Below, one piece after another: positions 43,687 through 54,645 of a stretch of 64,000 nucleotides of DNA (positions are counted from its first letter, which is position 1; every line of letters starts with the position of its first letter). The stretch lies in NCBI RefSeq assembly GCF_023078455.1, contig NZ_CP095740.1, forward strand, positions 918,001-982,000. The letters run 5' to 3'. The translations under genes were made by a program, and so were the position numbers. This DNA is from Luteibacter aegosomatis (GTDB taxonomy: Bacteria; Pseudomonadota; Gammaproteobacteria; Xanthomonadales; Rhodanobacteraceae). Under the pieces are notes generated by a model. That model was not told the DNA's origin, made no database searches, and saw nothing but the letters and a program-made list of their open reading frames with translations.

Positions 43687-44703
43687 TCAGACCACGCGGG
43701 CGCGCAGCAGGTCGTGGATGTTCAGGGCGCCCACCACGCGGTCGTCGCCGTCGGTGACCAGCAGGGCGCTGATGCCGTGCTTTTCCATGAGCTGGGCGGC
43801 CTCGCCGGCCAGCTTGTCCGAGCCGATGGTCTTCGGGCCGCGGGTCATCAGGCTGGCCACGGTGGCGCCACGGAGGTCGATGCCGTCGTCGTCGAGCGCG
43901 CGGCGCAGGTCGCCGTCGGTGAACACGCCCAGGAGCCGGCCGTCGCCGTCGACCACGGCGGTCATGCCCAGGCGCTTGCGGGTCATTTCCACCAGCGCCT
44001 CGCTGAGCGAGGCCGTCAGCGGCACGCGGGGTACGTCGTCGCCGGCGTGCATCACGTCGGCAATGCGCAGCAGCAGGCGGCGGCCCAGGCTCCCGGCCGG
44101 ATGCGAGCGGGCGAAGTCGTCGGGCGTGAAGCCGCGCGCGTCGAGCAGGGCCACGGCCAGGGCGTCGCCCATGACCAGCGCGGCCGTGGTGCTGGCCGTG
44201 GGCGCCAGCCCGTGGGGGCAGGCTTCGCAGGCCACGTTGGCGTCGAGGTTCACCTCGGCCTGCTTGGCCAGCGACGACTTCGGGTTGCCGGTGATCGAGA
44301 TCAGCGCGATGCCCTGCCGCTTCACGGCGGGCAGGATGAACAGCAGTTCGTCGGTTTCGCCCGAGTAGGAGATGGCCAGCAGGATGTCGTCGGGCTGGAT
44401 CATGCCCAGGTCGCCATGGCTGGCCTCGCCCGGATGCACGAAGAACGACGGCGTGCCGGTGGAAGCCAGGGTCGCGGCGATCTTGCGGGCGATATGACCG
44501 GATTTGCCCATGCCGGACACCACCACGCGGCCCTTGCAGGCCAGGATCATCTGGCAGGCCTGGACGAAGTTCGCGTCCACGCGCTGCTCGAGCGCGCGGA
44601 TGGCGGCGGCTTCGGTCGCGATGACGGTGCGGGCGCTATGGACGACGGTGTCGGCGTTCACGAGGATGGGGTCGGCGGCGTGCGGAGCGGTGCGGGCGTT
44701 CAT
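43687..44703 (-). CDS. kdsD: arabinose-5-phosphate isomerase
   Basis: Converts ribulose 5-phosphate to arabinose 5-phosphate for Kdo synthesis. The 338-residue protein has an N-terminal SIS domain (~45-190) with VVVSGMGKSGHIARKIAATLASTGTPSFFVHPGEASHGDLGM, split by the conserved catalytic His, and two CBS domains (~220-330). The start MNARTAPH at 44703 is chosen over long upstream frame because the ibaG promoter region lies there. First gene of the kdsD-kdsC-lptCAB series. Confidence 0.95.
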   Translation of the reverse strand: MNARTAPHAADPILVNADTVVHSARTVIATEAAAIRALEQRVDANFVQACQMILACKGRVVVSGMGKSGHIARKIAATLASTGTPSFFVHPGEASHGDLGMIQPDDILLAISYSGETDELLFILPAVKRQGIALISITGNPKSSLAKQAEVNLDANVACEACPHGLAPTASTTAALVMGDALAVALLDARGFTPDDFARSHPAGSLGRRLLLRIADVMHAGDDVPRVPLTASLSEALVEMTRKRLGMTAVVDGDGRLLGVFTDGDLRRALDDDGIDLRGATVASLMTRGPKTIGSDKLAGEAAQLMEKHGISALLVTDGDDRVVGALNIHDLLRARVV

Positions 44704-44875
44704 ACGGCCTCGTGAGTCCGGGTCGGGGCAGTGAACCCGGGATGTCCATTTCTGCGACACCGGATTTCCATTACCATTACATATTCTCATTTTATCGTCG
44801 CTGCCATCGACCGGCGATTCAGGCTCCGTTTCGGAACCTCCCGGCTGCGGCGACCCCCCCTTTATCGGAGAATCC

Positions 44876-45112
44876 ATGGACGCTGCCCGCATCCAGGCAT
44901 TGATCGAAGCCGGCCTGCCCGGCGCCCGGGTGAACGTGCAAGGCGACGACGGCGTCCATTTCGAAGCCGAAGTCGTTTCCGAGCAGTTTGCCGGCAAGTT
45001 GCCGCTCGCCCGCCACCGTCTCGTCTACGCCACCCTCGGCGACCTCATGGGCGGCGCCATCCATGCCCTGGGCCTGAAGACCCTCACCCCGGAAGAAGCC
45101 GCCGGCCGCTGA
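44876..45112 (+). CDS. ibaG: BolA/IbaG-family protein
   Basis: A 78-residue BolA-fold protein (IbaG/YrbA type). Motifs: IQALIEAGLPGARVNVQGDDG, HFEAEVVS, KLPLARHRLVYATLGDLM. BolA-type proteins act with monothiol glutaredoxins in iron-sulfur trafficking. It lies 48 bases upstream of murA, an arrangement found in many proteobacteria. A Fur-like half-site is possible in its promoter region (see findings). Confidence 0.92.
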   Translation: MDAARIQALIEAGLPGARVNVQGDDGVHFEAEVVSEQFAGKLPLARHRLVYATLGDLMGGAIHALGLKTLTPEEAAGR

Positions 45113-46420
<1,308 letters not shown>

Positions 46421-46469
46421 GTCCCGCGATAACCTGGCCCCGCGGCGTACCATCCAGTTCTGCGCCGCC

Positions 46470-46506
46470 AACGAAAAACCCGCCGATGACCGGCGGGTTT
46501 TTCGTT
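46470..46506. terminator. bidirectional terminator between murA and the LprI-like gene
   Basis: AACGAAAAACCCGCCG / CGGCGGGTTTTTCGTT forms a long stem with A- and T-runs on both sides, so it can serve both convergent genes. Confidence 0.92.
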
Positions 46507-46530
46507 ATGCGACCGGGGCTCCTTCCGGCG

Positions 46531-47022
46531 TCAGCTCCTGCCGCGCTTGGTGAGCGACATGAGCCAGTCTTCCAGTTGCTGGGCCCGCTGCGCGGTGGCC
46601 TCCATCCGGCAGATCGATTCGGTGGCGGGCGCGGCATCGGATCCGAAGCGCGGTGCACGTGCGGCGCAGTCCTTCTGCATGAAGGCCAGCCAGGCGCGCT
46701 GCGCGGCCTGGGCGTCGGTCGTCGCCTGCTTGTCCGTCGCCAACTGCGCCATCAGGGCTTTGTAGGCCTTGTTGAGCCGGCCGTCCTGGTAGGTGAATTC
46801 GTCGTCGGCGCAATCGCCCTGATCGGCGACGCGGCCTTTGGTTCCATCCACGCAGGCCTCGTAGGCCGGGCGGACGCCGTAATACGTGTCGGACACGTGA
46901 GAGAGCCGTTCCACCCCCGGCATGATCGCGATGCCGTTGATGGTCTCCGGTGCGGCGGCGTTCGCGACGCCCACCGAGGCGCAGGCGAGGAGGAGGGTGG
47001 CCGCAGCGTATCTGAGGGACAT
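46531..47022 (-). CDS. LprI/DUF1311-type exported protein
   Basis: A 163-residue periplasmic protein with a signal peptide (~1-22, [17 protein letters not shown]). The C-terminal half (~70-155) matches the LprI N-terminal/DUF1311 pattern: [41 protein letters not shown], and [17 protein letters not shown]. Such proteins are often called lysozyme-inhibitor-like but the activity is rarely shown. The start at 47022 has a GGAAG-type site. Confidence 0.85.
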   Translation of the reverse strand: MSLRYAAATLLLACASVGVANAAAPETINGIAIMPGVERLSHVSDTYYGVRPAYEACVDGTKGRVADQGDCADDEFTYQDGRLNKAYKALMAQLATDKQATTDAQAAQRAWLAFMQKDCAARAPRFGSDAAPATESICRMEATAQRAQQLEDWLMSLTKRGRS

Positions 47023-47103
47023 GTCTTCTTCCTTAAGGGCACTGATCCGGGAAGCGACCCCACTCACGGCTACCGGCAACTCCTTTCGGGAAGCGGCGTG
47101 CCG

Positions 47104-47135
47104 AAAATGCGGAGCCCGCCATGCAGGCGGGCTCC
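47104..47135 (-). terminator. terminator of the DUF3108 gene
   Basis: On the minus strand GGAGCCCGCC / GGCGGGCTCC with a 5-base loop is followed by GCATTTTC. Confidence 0.8.
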
Positions 47136-47141
47136 ATCGGG

Positions 47142-47843
47142 TCATTTGCCCTCGAACTTCACCAGCTCGAGGGTGAGATCGCCGCCGTCGCTCTGGGCGA
47201 GCTTTACCGGAACAGGATATTTCGCAGGCACGTACCAGGCGCTGAAACCCTTCGCCTCGTCGGCGCGCTCCACGCGCACGGCGTCGAAGGAACCGGCCGG
47301 GACGGTGACCTTCTCCTTGCCGGCCACCTTGAACTGCTGGTTTTCCACCTGCTGCTTGACCGCCACCGGCAGGTTCACCTGTTGCGCGCCGCCGCGGAGC
47401 GCGACGCCAAGGGCCAGCGGCAGGGTGTTTCGCTCGACCATGCCTGGCACGGCCGCGTAGCTGTACGACTTCTTGTTGTCCTGCACCTGCACGGTGTTGC
47501 CCTGCACGGTGAGCGCGCGGCTCTTCGGCTTCAACGCCGACGCCAGTTCATAACGGTAAGAGACCGCCTGCGGCACCTTGCCCGACCAGGTGAAGGTCGA
47601 GGTTTCCGACACGCTGGCGCCCAGCGCGGCGGCAAGGCCGGAGGTGCCCTGCGTGCGGTTCACGTATTCGAACTGGCCGTTGGTCGCCGGCTTGAGCGTG
47701 AGCGTGGCGTCGCCCAGGGGGCTTCCACCCTGCAGCACGTGATAGGTGGCGGTGAAGGACTGCGGCACGTCCGCGGCGAACGCGGCGACGGGCAGGGTGA
47801 GGGCCAAGGCGAGGCCGGCGCGGAGGAGGGTGGGCTTGGTCAT
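47142..47843 (-). CDS. exported DUF3108 protein
   Basis: A 233-residue periplasmic protein. The signal peptide (~1-23) ends AAFAADV. The mature part is beta-rich with the DUF3108 pattern: FTATYHVLQGGSPLGDATLTL near the start and SAWYVPAKYPVPVKLAQSDGG near the end. It is frequently found beside purN/purM in this order. Function unknown. Confidence 0.88.
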   Translation of the reverse strand: MTKPTLLRAGLALALTLPVAAFAADVPQSFTATYHVLQGGSPLGDATLTLKPATNGQFEYVNRTQGTSGLAAALGASVSETSTFTWSGKVPQAVSYRYELASALKPKSRALTVQGNTVQVQDNKKSYSYAAVPGMVERNTLPLALGVALRGGAQQVNLPVAVKQQVENQQFKVAGKEKVTVPAGSFDAVRVERADEAKGFSAWYVPAKYPVPVKLAQSDGGDLTLELVKFEGK

Positions 47844-47874
47844 GATGGGAGTGTAAACCCGTCGCCTGAACGAA

Positions 47875-47893
47875 TCGCGGACCCTGTCCGCGA
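47875..47893. repeat. single REP-like stem
   Basis: TCGCGGA / TCCGCGA around CCCTG, the same stem as the 25923 pair but without the GTGGGAG head. It lies between purN and the DUF3108 gene. Confidence 0.6.
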
Positions 47894-47912
47894 ACATGCG
47901 AAGCTGGCGACG

Positions 47913-48548
47913 TCAGAGATCGGCTGGGGTCAGCGGAGCGGACAGCGGAAGGCCGTCGAACACGGCGCCATCATCCCAGCGCAGTCGTCCGGAGGCGATC
48001 GCCCCGACCACCGCGGGCAACAGCCGATGCTCTTCGGCGAGCAACCGCTCGGCCAGCGAGGCTTCCGTGTCGTCCGGTCGCACGGCAATACGTGCCTGCG
48101 CCACCACCGGGCCACCGTCGAGTTCGGCGGTGACGAAATGCACGCTGGCCCCATGCTCGGCGTCGCCCGCCTCGAGGCATTGGCGATGCGTGTGCAGGCC
48201 GCGGTACTTGGGCAGCAACGACGGGTGGATGTTGATCGCGCGGCCTTCCCAGTCGGCGATCACGGCGGCATCGATGATGCGCATGTAACCGGCCAGCACG
48301 AGCAGGTCGGGGCGCGCCTCGGCCACGCGGCCGAACAGGGCGCGATCGAACGACACGCGGTCGGCGTAATCGCGCGGACTCAGGCTGACCGTGGGAATGC
48401 CTGCCTCGGCGGCGAGGGCGAGCGCCCCGGCGGTCGCCTTGTCGCTGCCGACCAGCACGAACTCGACCGGCAGGCGCGCCGCGATGAGCGCACCGAGGTT
48501 GCTGCCGCGCCCGGAAGCGAGCACGGCGACACGAAGCGGACGATCCAC
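47913..48548 (-). CDS. purN: phosphoribosylglycinamide formyltransferase
   Basis: Third step of purine synthesis: formylates GAR using 10-formyl-tetrahydrofolate. Motifs VLASGRGSNLGALI, GYMRIIDAAV, and the catalytic NIHPSLLPKYRGLHTH are all present. The GTG at 48548 gives the usual short N-terminus before LRVAVLASGRGSN; a GTG at 48587 in frame would overlap purM by 29 bases. The product is 211 residues. It follows purM directly. Confidence 0.95.
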   Translation of the reverse strand: MDRPLRVAVLASGRGSNLGALIAARLPVEFVLVGSDKATAGALALAAEAGIPTVSLSPRDYADRVSFDRALFGRVAEARPDLLVLAGYMRIIDAAVIADWEGRAINIHPSLLPKYRGLHTHRQCLEAGDAEHGASVHFVTAELDGGPVVAQARIAVRPDDTEASLAERLLAEEHRLLPAVVGAIASGRLRWDDGAVFDGLPLSAPLTPADL

Positions 48549-48558
48549 GGAGGGCGAC

Positions 48559-49596
48559 TCAGGCGATGTGGACGCGCTCGTCGCCACTGGCGGCGACGAC
48601 CTTGCCGATCACGCGCGAGGCGAGACCGTGGCCGTTCAGCACGGCCTGCGTCGCGTCGACCTGGTCGGCCGCGATCAGCACGGTGAAGCCGATGCCGCAG
48701 TTGAAGGTGCGCCACATTTCCTCGCGGGCGACGTTGCCTTCGCGCTGCAGCCACTGGAACACCGGCGGCAGCTCCCACGACGAGGCGTCGATCGACAGGC
48801 CGAGGCCGTCGGGCACCACGCGGATGATGTTTTCCTTCAGGCCGCCGCCGGTGATGTGCGCCATGCCGTGCACCTTCACCTTCGACAGCAGGTCGAGGAT
48901 GGGCTTGACGTAGATGGTGGTCGGCGCCATCAGGGCGTCGACGAGCTTCACGCCACCCACCTCGCCGTCGAGCGGCGAACCGGCCCGTTCGAGGATGCGG
49001 CGCACGAGCGAGTAGCCGTTGGAATGCGGGCCGGAGGAATCGATGCCGAGGATGACGTCGCCTTCGACGATGGCCGAGCCGTCGTTCATCGCGGACTTTT
49101 CGACCGCGCCCACGGTGAAGCCGGCGAGATCGTATTCGCCAGGCGGGTACATGTCGGGCATCTCGGCCGTTTCGCCGCCGATGAGGGCGCAGCCGGCCAG
49201 TTCGCAGCCGCGGGCGATGCCCGAGACCACCGAAGCGGCGGTATCGACGTCGAGCTTGCCGGTGGCGAAGTAGTCGAGGAAGAACAGGGGTTCTGCGCCC
49301 TGCACGAGCACGTCGTTGACGCACATGCCGACCAGGTCGATGCCGATGGTGTCGTGGCGGCCCAGTTGCTGTGCGAGCTTGAGCTTGGTGCCCACGCCGT
49401 CGGTGCCGGAGACCAGCACGGGCTCCCTGTATCGGCCGGAAAGGTCGAACAGGCCGCCGAAGCCGCCCAGTCCGCCCATGACCTCGGGGCGGAAGGTGCG
49501 CTTGACCATCGGCTTGATGCGCTCGACGAGCGCGTTGCCGGCATCGATGTCGACGCCCGCGTCGCGGTAGGTGAGGGAGCCCTGGTCGGTGGACAT
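48559..49596 (-). CDS. purM: phosphoribosylformylglycinamidine cyclo-ligase
   Basis: Makes aminoimidazole ribotide in purine synthesis. The 345-residue protein has [48 protein letters not shown] and [11 protein letters not shown], all PurM signatures. The start at 49596 gives a normal N-terminus. It is divergent from the DUF2066 gene and coupled to purN. Confidence 0.97.
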   Translation of the reverse strand: MSTDQGSLTYRDAGVDIDAGNALVERIKPMVKRTFRPEVMGGLGGFGGLFDLSGRYREPVLVSGTDGVGTKLKLAQQLGRHDTIGIDLVGMCVNDVLVQGAEPLFFLDYFATGKLDVDTAASVVSGIARGCELAGCALIGGETAEMPDMYPPGEYDLAGFTVGAVEKSAMNDGSAIVEGDVILGIDSSGPHSNGYSLVRRILERAGSPLDGEVGGVKLVDALMAPTTIYVKPILDLLSKVKVHGMAHITGGGLKENIIRVVPDGLGLSIDASSWELPPVFQWLQREGNVAREEMWRTFNCGIGFTVLIAADQVDATQAVLNGHGLASRVIGKVVAASGDERVHIA

Positions 49597-49711
49597 GGAC
49601 GGTTCCGGCACGTTGGAAACCGCGCATGATAGCAGGCTCACAACCTCTCGATGGACGCCATGGCACGGTTTGGGCAGACTCTGTCGCCTTGAACAGAGCG
49701 ATGTGCCCGCC

Positions 49712-50701
49712 ATGCGCCCAGTCCGTTTCCTCGCCATCCTGATGCTCGCCGCATTCGCCTTCGCGGGCCCAGCCCTGGCGCAGACCGCGATGTACACGGT
49801 CACGGTGCCGGTGACCGACACCAGTGCGACGGTGCGCGACCAGGCCTTCGCCACCGCCCTTACCCAGGTGCTGGCGCGAGCCAGCAACGGTGCGGACCCC
49901 CGCGGCAAGCCCGGCTACGCCGATGCCATGAAGCAGCCCGGCGGCCTGGTGCAGCAGTATCAATATTCGCGCACGGGCGGCGCCAACGGCGCGCCGCTGA
50001 GCCTGGACGTCACCTTCGACCCCGGCGCCATCCGGCGCGTGCTGGCGGTGGGCGACGCCGCGGTGGCGGCGCCCCGTCCACCGGTGCTGGTGGTGGCGCG
50101 CGACGCGTCGGGCAAGCTGCTCGGTGCCCAGGATCTAGCCCCCCTGGCCCAGGCAGCCGACGGGCGTGGCTATGCCGTGGTCACGCCGCGCGCGGGCGAT
50201 GGCGTCGATGCCGACGCCGTGGTCAAGGGCAGCCCCGCCGTGCTGGCCTCGATCGCCCGCCAGTACAACACCGGCACGGTGCTGGTCGGCAAGCTCGGCG
50301 CCGATGGCGGCATCGACTGGACCCTGGTCTCGGCCGGTCAGCAGAGCGACTGGAAAGACAGCGGCGAAGCGCGGGCGGCCTTGCTCGCCAACGGCGCCAA
50401 CGCCATGGCCGACAAGCTCGACCGCCAGTTCGCCGCGGCCCAGAGCGGCAGCACCAGCGGCAAGGTGTGGGTCTCCGGCCTGCGCTCGGCGGCCGACTAC
50501 GCCGGTCTGCTCACCACGTTCCAGAACGACCCGGCCATCAAGTCGGTGGCGCCGCTGGAAGCCAACCCCGACGGCGTGCTGTTCAGCGTCGCCGCCGGCG
50601 CGCCGCTGGCCCGTCTCGTGGCCGCCTACGCCACCGGCGGCCATGTCCTGGTGGCCGATGCGCATCCGGGCGCGGATCTCGCCGTGCGCTGGGTGCCCTG
50701 A
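49712..50701 (+). CDS. exported DUF2066 protein
   Basis: A 329-residue protein with a signal peptide (~1-23, [17 protein letters not shown]). The mature sequence matches DUF2066: [30 protein letters not shown] and [17 protein letters not shown]. The gene is commonly divergent from purM in gammaproteobacteria. Function unknown. GTG at 49703 is an alternative start. Confidence 0.88.
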   Translation: MRPVRFLAILMLAAFAFAGPALAQTAMYTVTVPVTDTSATVRDQAFATALTQVLARASNGADPRGKPGYADAMKQPGGLVQQYQYSRTGGANGAPLSLDVTFDPGAIRRVLAVGDAAVAAPRPPVLVVARDASGKLLGAQDLAPLAQAADGRGYAVVTPRAGDGVDADAVVKGSPAVLASIARQYNTGTVLVGKLGADGGIDWTLVSAGQQSDWKDSGEARAALLANGANAMADKLDRQFAAAQSGSTSGKVWVSGLRSAADYAGLLTTFQNDPAIKSVAPLEANPDGVLFSVAAGAPLARLVAAYATGGHVLVADAHPGADLAVRWVP

Positions 50702-50800
50702 GACGCCGGATTGGCTAGATCGGGGGTATTTCCGCGACAATCGCAGCATCTTCCGCCACCGGATCGTGGCGGATCGCTCCCTGGCTGACTACGGAACCGC

Positions 50801-51949
50801 ATGACTCACGACAATTCGCGCCGCTGGCAGCTGCTGGGTCTCACCGCCGTCATCGTCTTCGTGATCTGGCTGCTCGCGCCGGTACTCATGCCGTTCGCGC
50901 TCGCGGGGATGCTTGCCTATCTCGGGGACCCGCTGGCCGATCGCCTGCAACGCCTGGGCATGGGCCGCACCTGGGCGGTCAGCATCGTGTTCACCGTGAT
51001 CGCGGTGATCTTCATCGGCGTGCTGCTCCTGCTCGTGCCGTTGATCAGCCACCAGGTGGAAAACCTCTCGGAGAACCTGCCGCACTACGTGGACTGGGTA
51101 CGTGGCACCGCGCTGCCGTGGGTGCAGCAGCGGCTTCACCTCGACCCGGGCACGTTCGACACCGACCGCGTGCTGGCCACCATCCGCGAGCACATCGGCT
51201 CCATCGGCAGCATCGCCGCGCGCACGGTGGCCAAGGTCACGCAGTCGGGCATGGGCATCATCACGTGGATGACCAATGCCGTGCTGATCCCGGTGGTGGC
51301 GTTCTACCTCCTGCGCGATTGGGACACGATGATCGCGCACATCCAGCGCCTGCTGCCGCGTTCCATCGAGCCCACGGTGGTGCGCCTGTCGCGCGAATCG
51401 GACCAGGTGCTCGGTGCCTTCGTGCGTGGCCAGCTGCTGGTGATGCTGGCGCTGGGCGTGTTCTACGGCCTGGGCCTGACCCTGGTCGGCATTTCCATCG
51501 GCCCCTTGATCGGCATGATCGCCGGCCTGTTGAGCTTCGTGCCTTATCTCGGTTTCATCATCGGCTTCGTGGCCGCGCTGATCGCCGCGCTGGTGCAGTA
51601 CGGCGACTGGATGCACGTGATCCTCGTGGTGGTGGTGTTCACCATCGGCCAGTTGCTCGAGGGCTATGTGCTGGTGCCGCGCCTGGTCGGCGGCAAGATC
51701 GGCCTTCATCCGGTGGCGGTGATCTTCGCCGTGCTCGCCGGCGGCCACCTGTTCGGTTTTCTCGGCGTGTTGCTTGCCCTGCCGGCCGCCTCGGTCGTGG
51801 TGGTGCTGTTGCGTTACGTGTTCGCCCGTTACCGCGAGAGCGATCTCTACATGGACCCCGCGCCGCGAGCGGAAACGGAGCGGCTCGACGTGGACGTCCA
51901 GGTCGACGTCGCGTTGAAGCCCTCGGGCCCGGGTGACGACGCACCATGA
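50801..51949 (+). CDS. AI-2E/PerM-family membrane transporter
   Basis: A 382-residue protein with about eight membrane segments. The C-terminal block VPYLGFIIGFVAALIAALVQYG and QLLEGYVLVPRLVGGKIGLHPVAVIF is the family signature. Members include autoinducer-2 exporters and Na+/H+ antiporters; the substrate is not assigned here. The stop overlaps the hda start by 4 bases (ATGA). Confidence 0.9.
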   Translation: MTHDNSRRWQLLGLTAVIVFVIWLLAPVLMPFALAGMLAYLGDPLADRLQRLGMGRTWAVSIVFTVIAVIFIGVLLLLVPLISHQVENLSENLPHYVDWVRGTALPWVQQRLHLDPGTFDTDRVLATIREHIGSIGSIAARTVAKVTQSGMGIITWMTNAVLIPVVAFYLLRDWDTMIAHIQRLLPRSIEPTVVRLSRESDQVLGAFVRGQLLVMLALGVFYGLGLTLVGISIGPLIGMIAGLLSFVPYLGFIIGFVAALIAALVQYGDWMHVILVVVVFTIGQLLEGYVLVPRLVGGKIGLHPVAVIFAVLAGGHLFGFLGVLLALPAASVVVVLLRYVFARYRESDLYMDPAPRAETERLDVDVQVDVALKPSGPGDDAP

Positions 51950-52641
51950 CGAGCCAGCAGCTCCCGCTCGCGTTGCGCTGGCCACGTCGGCAGCGCTTCG
52001 AACACTTCCACGCCGGCGAAAACGCCGCGGCGTTGGAGGCGTTGCGGGCGGCGGCGGGTAGCGCCTCGGCACCCTGGGTGTTCGTGGCGGGCCCGTTGGG
52101 CAGCGGACGTACCCACCTGCTTATCGCCGCTTGCCAGGCGGCCATCGACGAAGGGCGCACGGCGCAGTACCTGCCGCTGGCCGGCCTGCGCGGCTCGCGC
52201 GCCGATGCCATTCGCGGCATGGCCGGGAGCGACGTGCTGGCGATCGACGACCTGGATTCGGTGGCGGGCGAGGCCGATGCCGAGCATGCGCTGTTCGACA
52301 CCTTCAATCGCTATCGCGCGGAGGGGTGCACGCTGCTGTTCGCCGCGACCGCCGCGCCGGCCACCTTGGGCATCGCCTTGCCCGACCTGCGGTCGCGCCT
52401 GGGCTCGTTGACCCAGGCGGTGCTGAAGCCGCTGGGCGACGAACAGCGCCGGCAGGTGCTGCGCGAGCAGGCGGCGGGACGGGGCATCGAGCTGGACGAC
52501 ACGGTGCTCGACTGGCTCTTCGCGCATCATGCGCGCGACCTGGGCGCCTTGCTCGATCTCCTCGACACCCTCGACCGCGCGTCGCTGGCGGCGCAGCGGC
52601 GGGTGACGGTGCCGTTCCTGAGGTCGCTGCTGAAAGAGTGA
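51946..52641 (+). CDS. hda: DnaA regulatory inactivator Hda
   Basis: A 231-residue AAA+ protein homologous to DnaA domain III. The N-terminal clamp-binding motif QQLPLAL tethers it to the DNA polymerase beta clamp, where it stimulates DnaA-ATP hydrolysis. The P-loop is GPLGSGRTH (Lys replaced by Arg in the GxxGxGK(R)T pattern, as is often seen in Hda), Walker B is VLAIDDLDSV, and sensor 2 region ARDLGALLDLLDTLDR. Co-transcribed with perM. Confidence 0.93.
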   Translation: MTSQQLPLALRWPRRQRFEHFHAGENAAALEALRAAAGSASAPWVFVAGPLGSGRTHLLIAACQAAIDEGRTAQYLPLAGLRGSRADAIRGMAGSDVLAIDDLDSVAGEADAEHALFDTFNRYRAEGCTLLFAATAAPATLGIALPDLRSRLGSLTQAVLKPLGDEQRRQVLREQAAGRGIELDDTVLDWLFAHHARDLGALLDLLDTLDRASLAAQRRVTVPFLRSLLKE

Positions 52642-52649
52642 TGTGTCGG

Positions 52650-52795
52650 CCGGGTGGGAGCGGACCCTCAACCTGGCCTGGATACGAACGAGGCTTTGCG
52701 CTGATCGGGCGAGCTTCCAACCGCTCGCCCGATCAGCGCAAAGCCTCGTTCGCGATAGCCGTCCCGAGGGTTCGCGGACAGGGTCCGCTCCCACG
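52650..52795. repeat. composite REP pair with nested 30-bp perfect palindrome
   Basis: Outer parts carry GTGGGAGCGGACCCT (near 52652) and AGGGT...GCGGACAGGGTCCGCTCCCAC (to ~52795). Inside, 52685-52714 and 52723-52752 are exact reverse complements around TTCCAACC. It separates the convergent hda and suhB genes. Confidence 0.88.
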
Positions 52796-52810
52796 TCGGC
52801 TCTCGACCTG

Positions 52811-53620
52811 TCAGGCCGACACGCCCAACAGGCGCGGCGTGGCGTTGGCGCCGATCACTTCCGTCATCGCGGCCGCCACCTTGTGGTTGGCGGCGATGAG
52901 GTTGCCGCTTTCGGGCAGGCCTTCGCGGCCGGAGAAATCGTTGTAGACGCCGCCCGCCTCGCGCACCAGCAGGGCACCGGCGGCGATGTCCCACAGGCCC
53001 AGGCCCGGTTCGAAATAGCCGTCGAGACGGCCCGCGGCCACGTAGGCGAGATCGAGCGCGGCCGAACCCATGCGGCGGATGTCCTCGGCTTCCTGGAGCA
53101 GGGCCTGGGTCATCGCCAGCTGCGACTCGATGTGGTTGCGCACGCGATAGGGGTAACCCGTGGCGAGCAGGGCGCCGGTGAGGTTGTCGCGCTTGCCCAC
53201 GCGGATGCGGCGATCGTTGAGGTAGGCGCCGTCGCCCTTGCTGGCGGTGAACAGCTCGTCGCGCAGCGGATCGAACACCACGCCGTACACCGGCTCGCCC
53301 TTTTCGACCAGGGCGATGGAGACGCAGAAGTGGGGGATGCCACGCAGATAGTTGTGCGTGCCGTCGAGCGGATCGATGACCCACATGAGCGGACCCTTGC
53401 CGGTCTGGCCCGATTCCTCGCCGAGGATGGCATGGGTGGGGTAGGCCCGGCGCAGCTCCTTGATGATCTCCGCTTCGGCGAGGCGATCGACCTCGGAGGC
53501 GAAGTCCATCCGCTGCTTCTCGACGACCGAGAGGCCCTCGATGCGGTTCATGTAGCGCAGGATGATGTTTCCTGCGGAGCGCGCGGCGCGCGCCGCGACG
53601 TTGACGGCGGGTCTTGGCAT
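52811..53620 (-). CDS. suhB: inositol monophosphatase SuhB
   Basis: A 269-residue Mg2+-dependent phosphatase of the inositol monophosphatase family. Metal motifs are EES (in AILGEESGQ), [16 protein letters not shown], and the late [17 protein letters not shown]. In E. coli SuhB also joins the rRNA antitermination complex. It is divergent from trmJ, as in most gammaproteobacteria. Start at 53620. Confidence 0.95.
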   Translation of the reverse strand: MPRPAVNVAARAARSAGNIILRYMNRIEGLSVVEKQRMDFASEVDRLAEAEIIKELRRAYPTHAILGEESGQTGKGPLMWVIDPLDGTHNYLRGIPHFCVSIALVEKGEPVYGVVFDPLRDELFTASKGDGAYLNDRRIRVGKRDNLTGALLATGYPYRVRNHIESQLAMTQALLQEAEDIRRMGSAALDLAYVAAGRLDGYFEPGLGLWDIAAGALLVREAGGVYNDFSGREGLPESGNLIAANHKVAAAMTEVIGANATPRLLGVSA

Positions 53621-53749
53621 GGGGATCGGCTTGGCAAAAGAACGTGGGAAGCGGTCGAAAGCCGCGTCGGCCGGGGAGTTTACCACCGGGTGGCAAGGAG
53701 GCCAAAGCCCGTGCCGGTGTAGACTTTCCGGTCGTCACGTCCAACCGGC

Positions 53750-54520
53750 ATGCGCATGGCCCTTTCCGAGCTTCACGACCGTCTTCGCTTCGTCCTCGTC
53801 CGCACCTCTCATTCGGGCAACATCGGTTCGGCCGCGCGGGCGATCCGCACCATGGGGTTCGACCGCCTCACGCTCGTGGCGCCGCACCGCTTCCCCGATC
53901 CCGAGGCCACGGCGCTGGCCGCCGGTGCCGACGACGTGTTGGGCCAGGCGGCGATCCACGACGACCTCGTATCGGGCCTGGCCGGCACGACCTTCGCCCT
54001 GGGCCTGTCCGCGCGCCGTCGCGGCGTGAACCTGCCCGAACTCGATCCGCGCGAGGGTGCCGCCCAGGCCATCGCCGCCGCGCGCCGTGGCGAACAGGTG
54101 GCGCTGGTGTTCGGCAACGAGCGCACGGGGCTGGAGAACGACGAGCTGTCGCGTTGCCATGCGATGGTGCGCATTCCCAGCGTCGACGACTTCAGCTCGC
54201 TCAATCTCTCGCAAGCCGTGCAGGTGGTGGCTTATGAGCTGCGCATCGCCTTGCTCGGCGACGAGGCGAAACCCGCGGTCGTCGAGGCCGATCCGGACGA
54301 AGTTCCCGCCGATGCGGAACAGCTCGAGCGGTTCTTCACCCATCTGGGCGAGACGCTCGACGACATCGAGTTCCACAAGGGGCGTTCGCCGACGACGATC
54401 ATGCTGAAGTTGCGCAAGCTGTTCCTGCGGGCGCGGCCGGAGGTGCGGGAGTTGCGCATCCTCCATGGGATTTTCGCGGATGCGCAGCGGATGGCGGGGC
54501 TGGCCAAAAAGCGCGAATGA
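53750..54520 (+). CDS. trmJ: tRNA (cytidine/uridine-2'-O-)-methyltransferase TrmJ
   Basis: A 256-residue SPOUT methyltransferase for tRNA position 32. Knot motifs are RFVLVRTSHSGNIGSAARAIRTMGF at the N-terminus, ALVFGNERTGLENDEL, and IPSVDDFSSLNLSQAVQVVAYEL. The C-terminal ~80 residues form the expected helical dimer extension. ATG at 53756 is an alternative start. Confidence 0.95.
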   Translation: MRMALSELHDRLRFVLVRTSHSGNIGSAARAIRTMGFDRLTLVAPHRFPDPEATALAAGADDVLGQAAIHDDLVSGLAGTTFALGLSARRRGVNLPELDPREGAAQAIAAARRGEQVALVFGNERTGLENDELSRCHAMVRIPSVDDFSSLNLSQAVQVVAYELRIALLGDEAKPAVVEADPDEVPADAEQLERFFTHLGETLDDIEFHKGRSPTTIMLKLRKLFLRARPEVRELRILHGIFADAQRMAGLAKKRE

Positions 54521-54546
54521 ACGTTGTCGCCTGGCCCGGCGCAAGG

Positions 54547-54643
54547 CGCTGGGTTCCTGCCTTCGCAGGAACGACGTGAGGCGGTTTGACACGCAGCGGT
54601 CAATCGTGCGGCTCGTCGTTCCTGCGAAGGCAGGAACCCAGCG
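54547..54643. repeat. inverted repeat of the CTGCCTTCGCAG family, 30-bp perfect arms
   Basis: 54547-54576 and 54614-54643 are exact reverse complements 37 bases apart; each arm is also a hairpin. It lies between convergent trmJ and exoD and almost touches the exoD stop. Confidence 0.9.
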
Positions 54644-54645
54644 TC

